DNA of 5,182 bases from Nitrospiria bacterium. GTDB lineage: Bacteria > Nitrospirota > Nitrospiria > JACQBZ01. The notes beneath the pieces are model-generated. The model saw only the letters and a list, made by a program, of their open reading frames with translations, was not told the origin of the DNA and searched no databases. The translations under genes were made by a program, and so were the position numbers. Shown here piece by piece: positions 1 through 5,182 of this stretch; position 1 is the first letter of the stretch, and each line of letters opens with the position of its first letter. The stretch covers positions 1-5,182 of the forward strand of contig CAKKOZ010000056.1 of assembly GCA_919901335.1 (NCBI GenBank), written 5' to 3'.

Positions 1-894
1 CAACAAATCGTCAACGGCCTGGCCCTGGGCGCGGTGTATGCCCTGCTCGCACTCGGCTACACGATGGTCTACGGTATCCTGGGGCTGATCAATTTCGCGC
101 ACGGCGAAGTCTACATGATCGGGGCCTATCTGGGCATCCTCCTTCTGGCTTTTTTTACCGTGATCGGGTTGACTCAAGATCATCTCGTGCTGTCCCTGTT
201 TCTTGTTTTCGTCGGCTCGGCGCTCTTCTGCGCCGGCTACGGATTGACGCTCGAGCGCGTGGCCTACCGCCCGTTGCGTCATGCCAACCGTCTTTCTCCG
301 CTGATCTCGGCCATCGGGATGTCGATCTTTCTACAGAACTATGTCATGCTCGCACAGGGATCAACCGACAAGGTCTTCCCTCACATTCTGAACCCGGAAC
401 CGATCATCGTCTTGGGTGTTCCGGTCGGCCCCATTCAAATCTTCATCATCCTGACCTCGATCTTATTAATGATCGGGCTTCACCTTTTCGTAAGAAAGAC
501 CCGGCTGGGATGTGCGATGCGGGCCACGGCACAGGACAAGCGGATGGCCGGCCTGGTCGGGATCGACATCAACCGGGTGATCGCGGTTACCTTCGTGATC
601 GGTTCGATTCTGGCCTCCGCGGCGGGCGTGATGGTGGCGATGTATTACGGTCTGGTGAATTTTTACATCGGGTATGGGGCCGGGATCAAGGCCTTTACGG
701 CGGCCGTGCTGGGCGGGATCGGGAATATTCCGGGGGCGATGCTGGGCGGGTTTATTTTGGGCCTCGTGGAAAGCCTCGGGGCCGGCTATATCTCAAGCGA
801 ATATAAAGACGTCTTTGCCTTCTTGATCTTGATCGGGGTGCTCATTCTCCGCCCGAGCGGGTTGCTGGGTGAAAAGAGTTCGGAGAAAGTCTGA
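1..894 (+). CDS. livH: Branched-chain amino acid ABC transporter permease LivH (5' partial)
   Basis: Inner-membrane permease of a HAAT-family importer, which moves branched-chain or other hydrophobic amino acids delivered by a periplasmic binding protein. The frame is open from base 1 to a TGA at 892-894 (297 codons in view). Family LivH proteins begin only a few residues before the segment NGLALGAVYALLALGY (window residues 5-20), so about 5-10 codons including the start lie upstream; an internal GTG at 34 is a poor start because it would cut off this conserved helix. Other landmarks are NFAHGE at 31-36, the cytoplasmic EAA-like loop that contacts the ATPases around 168-190 (RATAQD, then MAGLVGID), a Gly/Ala-rich region AVLGGIGNIPGA near 235-246, and the closing LRPSGLLGEK. 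Most of the chain is hydrophobic helices, about eight in all. livM follows after 21 bp. A urea permease (UrtB) is a less likely alternative; the gene order and the partner LivM favour LivH. Confidence 0.95.
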   Translation, partial: QQIVNGLALGAVYALLALGYTMVYGILGLINFAHGEVYMIGAYLGILLLAFFTVIGLTQDHLVLSLFLVFVGSALFCAGYGLTLERVAYRPLRHANRLSPLISAIGMSIFLQNYVMLAQGSTDKVFPHILNPEPIIVLGVPVGPIQIFIILTSILLMIGLHLFVRKTRLGCAMRATAQDKRMAGLVGIDINRVIAVTFVIGSILASAAGVMVAMYYGLVNFYIGYGAGIKAFTAAVLGGIGNIPGAMLGGFILGLVESLGAGYISSEYKDVFAFLILIGVLILRPSGLLGEKSSEKV

Positions 895-915
895 TCGGGT
901 GATCGGAATACGCGA

Positions 916-2124
916 ATGGAATTGCGGAAAAAAATCCTGTCTTGGATCGGAATCTCGGTCTGGATCGGGCTGCTGGTGCTGCCGTTTGTGGGAATCCGTC
1001 AGGCCGCGCTGATCACGACGGCGATCCTCCTCGGGGGTCTCCTCTGGTCGGCCGCGGTCCGGCTGTCCGGATCGGCCGGGATGTCATCCCGGTTCAGGAC
1101 GAAGACGGCCGAGATGAATCGGCGGCTCATGCCGTGGCGGTCATTTCGGCCGACGGCCCGGCATCGGTTTTCCCTCTTTGTCCTCCTCGGGGCGGTCGTC
1201 CTCCTCGGCCCGCTGGGCATGAACAACTACGGGGTTGATGTACTGACGCTGGCCGGGATTTATATCGTTCTGGCCCTGGGGTTGAACATCGTCGTCGGAA
1301 TGGCCGGACTTTTGGATCTGGGGTATGTCTCCTTTTATGCGATCGGCGCTTATACTTATGCGCTCCTCTCCACCCAACTGGGGGTCTCCTTCTGGATCGC
1401 GCTTCCCCTCGGCGGACTGACCGCGGCCGCATTCGGCATCGTTCTGGGCGTTATTACATTGCGGCTGCGAGGGGATTACCTCGCGATCGTGACGCTGGGC
1501 TTCATCCAGATCGTCCATCTTGTTTTGAACAATTGGGACCGCGTGACGAACGGCCCCAACGGCATTCTCAACATCGGCCGTCCGGCCCTCGGGCCGTTTG
1601 TCTTCAGCCAGCCGATCCATTTCTACTATCTGATCCTGACGATCGCAGGGCTCACGATCCTGGCCGTGAACCGGCTGAGCCGGTCGCGCATCGGGCGGGC
1701 CTGGATCGCGATCCGGGAGGATGAGGTCGCGGCCCAGGCGATGGGCGTGGATACGACGCGGTTGAAGATCCTTGCGTTTGCGCTGGGGGCGTTCTGGGCC
1801 GGGCTCGCCGGTGTTTTCTTTGCCGGAAAATTCGCTTTTGTATCGCCGGAGAGTTTTACCTTTTTCGAATCGGTGATCGTGCTGTCGATGGTGGTGCTGG
1901 GCGGGATGGGAAGCATCCCCGGCGTCGTCCTGGGGGCCCTGATCGTCGTGATCCTGCCGGAGGTGCTTCGCGAATTTGCGAGCTACCGGATGCTCATTTT
2001 CGGCGCGGCGCTGGTCCTGATGATGATCTTCCGGCCGCAGGGGTTGATCGGCAATCCCCGGCGACGGGTTGAGCTCCGGCCGGAGGATGACGTGGCTACA
2101 ACGAGCGGTCGACCGGCGGTTTGA
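916..2124 (+). CDS. livM: Branched-chain amino acid ABC transporter permease LivM
   Basis: Second channel subunit, pairing with LivH in the inner membrane. At 402 residues it has the long form seen in true LivM. There is an N-terminal extension with two hydrophobic segments (about 8-28 and 30-49) and a basic linker (about 57-84). The conserved core follows: GIYIVLALGLNIVVGMAGLL (114-133), GYVSFYAIGAYTYALL (136-151), GDYLAIVTLGF (186-196), TNGPNGI (211-217), the EAA-like ATPase-contact loop GRAWIAIREDE (260-270), FVSPESFTFFES (308-319), VVLGGMGSIPG (326-336) and FRPQGLIG (372-379). The tail beyond 380 is polar. The ATG at 916 starts 21 bp after the livH stop; its ribosome site is weak (CGGA at 904-907), which fits translation following livH in one operon. 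The last 29 bp overlap the 3' end of the lipoprotein gene on the other strand. I see no hairpin-plus-T-run terminator after the stop. Confidence 0.96.
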   Translation: MELRKKILSWIGISVWIGLLVLPFVGIRQAALITTAILLGGLLWSAAVRLSGSAGMSSRFRTKTAEMNRRLMPWRSFRPTARHRFSLFVLLGAVVLLGPLGMNNYGVDVLTLAGIYIVLALGLNIVVGMAGLLDLGYVSFYAIGAYTYALLSTQLGVSFWIALPLGGLTAAAFGIVLGVITLRLRGDYLAIVTLGFIQIVHLVLNNWDRVTNGPNGILNIGRPALGPFVFSQPIHFYYLILTIAGLTILAVNRLSRSRIGRAWIAIREDEVAAQAMGVDTTRLKILAFALGAFWAGLAGVFFAGKFAFVSPESFTFFESVIVLSMVVLGGMGSIPGVVLGALIVVILPEVLREFASYRMLIFGAALVLMMIFRPQGLIGNPRRRVELRPEDDVATTSGRPAV

Positions 2125-2596
2125 GCGATCGCGGATGTTTGAGGTCGATCGTTCCGGTGCGGTTGTAGGGGAATTCAAGCCGGCCGAAAAGAGATCGTAC
2201 CGTCAGCGAGCCCTCGATTCGGTACTCCGCCGTATCCGATCCGATCAGCGACTTGAGGCCTTTTTCCAGATCTTGAAAGGCGGTTTTCAGCGGCAGGGAA
2301 ACCGGGGTGACGCTCCGACGCTTGATCGAGATGGGTCCGGTCGCTTTGCCCTTTGCAACCGGGCGGTCGTTTAAAGAGACCGAGTAGGTGAAGGCCGTGA
2401 CCGTGACACCGAATCTGTTCGGGTTTTCCAGTTCGACCAGAAAGGTCAGCGTGGCGCCGGTCAGGCTCAGGCCGGTGACATGGACCTCCTGGATCGCGAC
2501 GGTCGGCCGGGTGATCGTCCGGCTCAAGCATCCGGAGAGAAAAAGTGAAACCGTCAACAGAACGATGACGATTTTTCGATGCGATGGTTTTGCCAT
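2096..2596 (-). CDS. LEA type 2 (WHy-domain) family lipoprotein
   Basis: A 166-residue protein read from ATG at 2596-2594 to TAG at 2098-2096. Seen directly: a basic start (K3, H6, R7, K8), a hydrophobic stretch at 9-20, and a lipobox LSGC at 20-23 with Cys23 as the predicted lipidated residue. The residue after it is Leu, not Asp, so export to the outer membrane is likely. The mature part looks like one WHy/LEA2 domain (about 33-155): alternating beta-strand pattern, the hallmark ENPN at 57-60 inside a strand (FLVELENPNRFGV), then YSVSLNDRPVAKG and a late RIEGSLTVRSLFG strand. Such bacterial proteins are mostly uncharacterised; links to desiccation or stress rest on plant LEA14 and should not be taken as function here. 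It lies in reverse between livM and livG, overlapping livM by 29 bp tail to tail. No clear Shine-Dalgarno precedes the ATG. The domain call is by eye. Confidence 0.88.
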   Translation of the reverse strand: MAKPSHRKIVIVLLTVSLFLSGCLSRTITRPTVAIQEVHVTGLSLTGATLTFLVELENPNRFGVTVTAFTYSVSLNDRPVAKGKATGPISIKRRSVTPVSLPLKTAFQDLEKGLKSLIGSDTAEYRIEGSLTVRSLFGRLEFPYNRTGTIDLKHPRSLKPPVDRSL

Positions 2597-2607
2597 GGGA
2601 GTGCATC

Positions 2608-2636
2608 AACATACCGCAGATGAACCGAAACTGCAA
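2608..2636 (-). promoter_or_regulatory. Possible promoter for the lipoprotein gene
   Basis: On the minus strand TTGCAG (2636-2631) and TATGTT (2613-2608) are separated by exactly 17 bp and resemble a sigma-70 -35/-10 pair (3 of 6 and 4 of 6 matches). Transcription would begin near 2601, leaving a leader of only about 5 nt before the ATG at 2596. That would fit the absence of a Shine-Dalgarno, but the match is weak and could be chance. Confidence 0.22.
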
Positions 2637-2637
2637 T

Positions 2638-2641
2638 AGGA
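2638..2641 (+). promoter_or_regulatory. Ribosome binding site of livG
   Basis: AGGA ends 11 nt before the ATG at 2653. The spacing is a little long, but this is the only purine-rich site that suits a start matching the family N-terminus. It supports 2653 over the upstream in-frame ATGs at 2620 and 2584. Confidence 0.5.
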
Positions 2642-2652
2642 CCTTGAAAGCC

Positions 2653-3411
2653 ATGCCGCTTCTTGAGACGGAAAATCTGTGCAAGGCCTTCGGGGGATTG
2701 ACCGCGCTGGACCGCGTGGAGATCGCCGTGGAAGAGGGAAAGATCGTCAGTCTGATCGGGCCGAACGGCGCGGGCAAGACGACCTTCTTCAACTGCGTCA
2801 CGGGGGTTTACGGGCCCAGCCGCGGGAGGGTCACATTCCGAGGCCGTCCGATGGCTGGATGGGCTCCGCACGAGATCACGCGGCATGGAATGGCCCGGAC
2901 GTTTCAGAGCATCCGTCTGTTCGCCGAGATGACGGCGCTTGAAAACGTGATGGTGGGCGCCCATACACGCAGCCGCGCCGGCGTGATCGGCGCGCTGGTC
3001 CGAAACCGGTGGGTCCTCGACGAGGAAAGAGCGCTTGCATCGAAGGCCTTGAGGCTGTTAGAATTCGTGGGCCTGGCGGAACGCGCGGACGTCTGGGCGC
3101 GGAATCTGTCATACGGCGACCAGCGGCGGCTGGAGATCGCGCGGGCGATGGCCTCGGATCCGGTCTTGCTTCTTTTAGACGAGCCGGCGGCCGGAATGAA
3201 CCCGCGCGAAACGGAGGGTCTGATGCGGCTGATCCGCCGGATCCATGAGCCGGGAGTGACGATCCTCCTGATCGAGCATGACATGAAGGTGGTGATGGGG
3301 ATTTCGGACCGGGTCTATGTGCTGGACCACGGAGAGAAGATTGCGGAAGGGTCCCCGGCCGAGATCCAGCGGAATCCCAAAGTGATCGAGGCCTATCTGG
3401 GGACGACGTGA
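2653..3411 (+). CDS. livG: Branched-chain amino acid ABC transporter ATP-binding protein LivG
   Basis: Cytoplasmic ATPase that pairs with LivF to drive the LivHM channel. From ATG 2653 it has 252 residues, the usual family length. Motifs: Walker A GPNGAGKTT at 36-44; Q-loop in ARTFQ with Gln85; ABC signature LSYGDQRRLEIARAMA at 152-167, the LivG form; Walker B LLLLDE at 172-177 with catalytic Glu177; D-loop AAGMNP at 179-184; switch His209 in IEHDM; and the closing EAYLG typical of HAAT ATPases. Two in-frame ATGs upstream (2584 and 2620) would add 23 or 11 residues with no family likeness, and the first would also overlap the divergent lipoprotein gene, so 2653 is preferred. The gene lies 528 bp after livM, separated from it by the reversed lipoprotein gene. 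No convincing plus-strand promoter is visible in the 56-bp gap, so its expression may depend on transcription through that gene or on a promoter inside it. Confidence 0.96.
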   Translation: MPLLETENLCKAFGGLTALDRVEIAVEEGKIVSLIGPNGAGKTTFFNCVTGVYGPSRGRVTFRGRPMAGWAPHEITRHGMARTFQSIRLFAEMTALENVMVGAHTRSRAGVIGALVRNRWVLDEERALASKALRLLEFVGLAERADVWARNLSYGDQRRLEIARAMASDPVLLLLDEPAAGMNPRETEGLMRLIRRIHEPGVTILLIEHDMKVVMGISDRVYVLDHGEKIAEGSPAEIQRNPKVIEAYLGTT

Positions 3412-4127
3412 GCCCCTCCCTGCTGAAACTGGAGGATGTTCACGCCTATTATGGTCCCATCGAAGCCCTTAAAGGGATTTCGCTGGAGGTGAAGGAAGGC
3501 GAGATCGTGGCCTTGATCGGCGCGAACGGGGCCGGCAAGTCCACCGTCCTGATGACGATTTCGGGCGCGCTCGCGCCTCGTCAGGGCCGGATCGAATTTC
3601 TGGATCAAGATATCACCGGACTCCCGACGCATGAAATCGTCGGCCGCGGGATCTCCCAGGTTCCGGAAGGTCGGAGGATTTTTCCACGGCTGACGGTCAA
3701 TGAAAATCTTGAAATGGGCGCCTTCCTCCGTCGGGACCGCCATGAAATAGACGCCGATCGGGCCACAATCTTCGAGCAGTTTCCGATTCTAAAGGAGCGG
3801 CGGAGTCAGCTCGGCGGAACGCTTTCCGGCGGCGAACAGCAGATGCTGGCGATCGGCCGCGCATTAATGGCCCGGCCCCGGCTGCTTTTATTGGACGAGC
3901 CTTCCCTGGGACTGGCCCCGATCGTTGTTAGAAAAATATTCGAGATCATTCGGGCGATCAATCGGCTTGGAAAGACGATCCTTCTTGTGGAACAAAACGC
4001 GCGCGCGGCGTTGACCTTGGCACACCGGGGCTACGTGATGGAGACCGGCCGGGTCGTGATGGCCGACGAGGCCCACGCACTCCTTTCAAACCCGCGCGTG
4101 CGCGAGGCGTATTTGGGGGAAGGATAA
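3408..4127 (+). CDS. livF: Branched-chain amino acid ABC transporter ATP-binding protein LivF
   Basis: Second cytoplasmic ATPase of the importer, 239 residues, the usual LivF size. Motifs: Walker A GANGAGKST at 38-46; Q-loop Gln84 followed by the LivF hallmark VPEGRRIFP (85-93); signature LSGGEQQMLAIGRALMARP at 139-157; Walker B LLLLDE at 159-164 with Glu164; D-loop SLGLAP at 166-171. The switch position reads LVEQNA, with Gln where most ABC ATPases, including LivG here, have His; this replacement is normal for LivF, so it is not damage. It starts with GTG at 3408, and GTGA at 3408-3411 holds both this start and the livG stop, a 4-bp overlap that indicates translational coupling. GGGGA at 3399-3403 may serve as ribosome site. 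The TAA stop at 4125-4127 is 6 bp before gcvT. Confidence 0.96.
   Translation: MSPSLLKLEDVHAYYGPIEALKGISLEVKEGEIVALIGANGAGKSTVLMTISGALAPRQGRIEFLDQDITGLPTHEIVGRGISQVPEGRRIFPRLTVNENLEMGAFLRRDRHEIDADRATIFEQFPILKERRSQLGGTLSGGEQQMLAIGRALMARPRLLLLDEPSLGLAPIVVRKIFEIIRAINRLGKTILLVEQNARAALTLAHRGYVMETGRVVMADEAHALLSNPRVREAYLGEG
4120..4124 (+). promoter_or_regulatory. Ribosome binding site of gcvT, inside the end of livF
   Basis: AAGGA, part of a longer purine run GGGGGAAGGA (4115-4124), lies 9 nt before the ATG at 4134. This is the best Shine-Dalgarno in the window. It favours 4134 over the ATG at 4146, which has only a GACGGG (4137-4142) three bases ahead of it. Confidence 0.6.
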
Positions 4128-4133
4128 CGACGG

Positions 4134-5182
4134 ATGGACGGGTCGATGAACCGCACACCGTTATACGAAGAACACAAAAAGCTCGGGGCGAAGATCGTGC
4201 CGTTCGCCGGCTGGGAGATGCCGCTGTCGTATGCCGGCGTGCTGGAAGAACACCGCGCGACGCGGTCCGGCGTCGGGCTGTTCGACGTGAGCCACATGGG
4301 CCGGATCGACGTGATCGGCCCCGCCGCGGCCGCATTGTTGGATCGCGTGGCGACCAGCCCGACCAAGAAACTGGCCGTGGGCGGGATGCAGTATGCGCTG
4401 GCCTGCAACGAGCAGGGCGGTATCCTGGACGACATCATGATCTACCGCTTCGGCGCACAGCGCTACTTTGTCTGTGCCAATGCTTCCAATGCCGAAAAGA
4501 TTTTTCAATGGCTCACAAAGCAGGCCGCAGGTTTTTCGGGCGTGGAGGTGACGGACCGTGGCGCCGATCTGGCCCAGCTGGCGGTGCAGGGGCCGCGGTC
4601 GCGGGACTTGATGAAACCGATCACGGAGGCCGATTTAGACCGACTCAAGCTCCGTCACTGCATCGAAACAAAAGTGGCCGGCGTCCCGATGCTTCTGTCG
4701 CGCAGCGGCTATACCGGCGAACTCGGATACGAGCTGTACCTTCCGGGAGATCGCGCGCGCGAGGTGTGGGAGGTTTTGATCGAGAAGGGAAAGGGGTACG
4801 ACTTAAAGCCATGCGGTCTGGGCTGCCGCGACACACTCCGGCTTGAGATGGGCTATCCGTTGTACGGAAACGACATGGACGAGACGACCACGCCGATCGA
4901 AGCCTCGTTGGACTTCGCAATTGATTTTAATAAAGGCGAATTTATCGGCCGCGAGGCGATGGCCCGGCAAAAAGAAAAAGGGATAAACCGAAAATTGATC
5001 GGCTTCGAACTGTTGCAGCGCGGCGTGCCGAGGCACGGCCAGACGATCTTGTCCGACGGCAAAGAGATCGGCGTCGTGGGCAGCGGAAATCATTCGCCCT
5101 CTTTGAATAAAGGGATCGGGATGGGTTATGTCCGGACGGACTTCGCCGAAGTCGGCCGCGAGATCCGGATCGACATCCGCGG
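4134..5182 (+). CDS. gcvT: Aminomethyltransferase, glycine cleavage system T-protein (3' partial)
   Basis: T-protein takes the aminomethyl group held on the lipoyl arm of GcvH and, with tetrahydrofolate, releases ammonia and 5,10-methylene-THF. The frame is open for 349 codons plus two bases with no stop; family members are about 360-370 residues, so only a short C-terminal piece is missing. Landmarks: RTPLYEEHKKLGAKIVPFAGWEMP (7-30, in two conserved parts), RSGVGLFDVSHMG (44-56), MQYAL (85-89), GGILDDIMIYR (95-105) holding the conserved catalytic Asp (99/100), LAVQGP (149-154), the folate-pocket segment SRSGYTGELGYE (189-200), GLGCRDTLRLE (228-238), PLYGNDMDE (242-250), and the small C-terminal barrel from about 286 with SGNHSP (317-322). 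The YgfZ iron-sulfur repair signature (KGCYxGQE) is absent, replaced by KGEFIGREA (267-275), so this is GcvT and not YgfZ. It probably shares a transcript with livF, 6 bp upstream. Confidence 0.95.
   Translation, partial: MDGSMNRTPLYEEHKKLGAKIVPFAGWEMPLSYAGVLEEHRATRSGVGLFDVSHMGRIDVIGPAAAALLDRVATSPTKKLAVGGMQYALACNEQGGILDDIMIYRFGAQRYFVCANASNAEKIFQWLTKQAAGFSGVEVTDRGADLAQLAVQGPRSRDLMKPITEADLDRLKLRHCIETKVAGVPMLLSRSGYTGELGYELYLPGDRAREVWEVLIEKGKGYDLKPCGLGCRDTLRLEMGYPLYGNDMDETTTPIEASLDFAIDFNKGEFIGREAMARQKEKGINRKLIGFELLQRGVPRHGQTILSDGKEIGVVGSGNHSPSLNKGIGMGYVRTDFAEVGREIRIDIR

Noticed and set aside
2074..2085. Perfect 12-bp palindrome CTCCGGCCGGAG near the end of livM
   Set aside because: It has no loop and no following T-run, lies inside the coding region, and GC-rich palindromes of this size are expected here; it is not a terminator and no operator is known to match it.
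2106..2115. 10-bp palindrome CGGTCGACCG in the livM/lipoprotein overlap
   Set aside because: Too short and loopless to act as a bidirectional terminator, with no A/T tract on either side.
1141..2178. Long minus-strand open frame of 345 codons antisense to livM
   Set aside because: Its product is full of Arg, Pro, Asp, Gln and His with no domain-like pattern, as expected from the reverse strand of a GC-rich membrane-protein gene. livM matches its family along the whole length, so this is a shadow frame.
2346..2375. Plus-strand TTGCCC and TTTAAA with 18-bp spacing inside the lipoprotein gene, as a possible livG promoter
   Set aside because: Each hexamer matches only 4 of 6, it lies nearly 280 bp before livG, and such pairs occur often by chance; not strong enough to annotate.
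2175..2801. Minus-strand open frame of 208 codons covering the lipoprotein gene and the start of livG
   Set aside because: It overlaps the lipoprotein gene in a different frame and lacks the signal peptide, lipobox and WHy features of the true frame; it also runs antisense to the conserved N-terminus of livG.
3408..4127. Loss of the switch histidine in LivF (LVEQNA)
   Set aside because: Gln at this position is normal for the LivF family, including E. coli LivF, so it does not signal a degenerate ATPase.
4508..4846. Plus-strand open frame of 112 codons inside gcvT
   Set aside because: It is out of frame with gcvT, whose conserved motifs continue unbroken through the region, and its product is Arg/Gly-rich low-complexity sequence.

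Overview
This window holds most of a branched-chain (hydrophobic) amino acid ABC importer cluster of the HAAT family. The importer is followed within a few bases by the start of the glycine cleavage T-protein gene. All genes read on the plus strand except one small lipoprotein gene, which lies in the opposite direction in the middle of the transporter cluster. The DNA is moderately GC-rich. An LEA-type lipoprotein with a lipobox, and no inner-membrane retention Asp at +2, points to a Gram-negative (diderm) bacterium. The overall flavour suggests a group such as Nitrospirota, Methylomirabilota or Desulfobacterota, but that is a guess from general impression; nothing here fixes the phylum. I see no RNA gene, insertion sequence, CRISPR array or attachment site, and the codon use of all genes looks alike.

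Layout: (1) 1-894, livH, permease subunit, missing only its first few codons at the window edge. (2) 916-2124, livM, second permease, with the N-terminal extension typical of true LivM. (3) 2096-2596 on the minus strand, a 166-residue lipoprotein with a LEA2/WHy domain, tail-to-tail with livM and overlapping it by 29 bp. (4) 2653-3411, livG, ATPase. (5) 3408-4127, livF, second ATPase, overlapping livG by 4 bp (GTGA). (6) 4134-5182, gcvT, running off the right edge with all but its last few residues present. There is no stretch over 300 bp without a gene; the only gaps are 21 bp (895-915), 56 bp (2597-2652) and 6 bp (4128-4133).

How it works together: LivH and LivM form the inner-membrane channel and LivG and LivF the ATPase pair of an importer. 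A periplasmic binding protein (LivK/LivJ type) is required but is not in this window. GcvT, with the H, P and L proteins, breaks down glycine and passes its methylene carbon to tetrahydrofolate; its 6-bp spacing from livF suggests co-transcription.

I did not find a clearly new system. The points most worth a second look are the reversed lipoprotein gene that splits livHM from livGF (a possible non-contiguous operon with mutual antisense), the liv-gcvT linkage, and a striking excess of GATC sites across the window.
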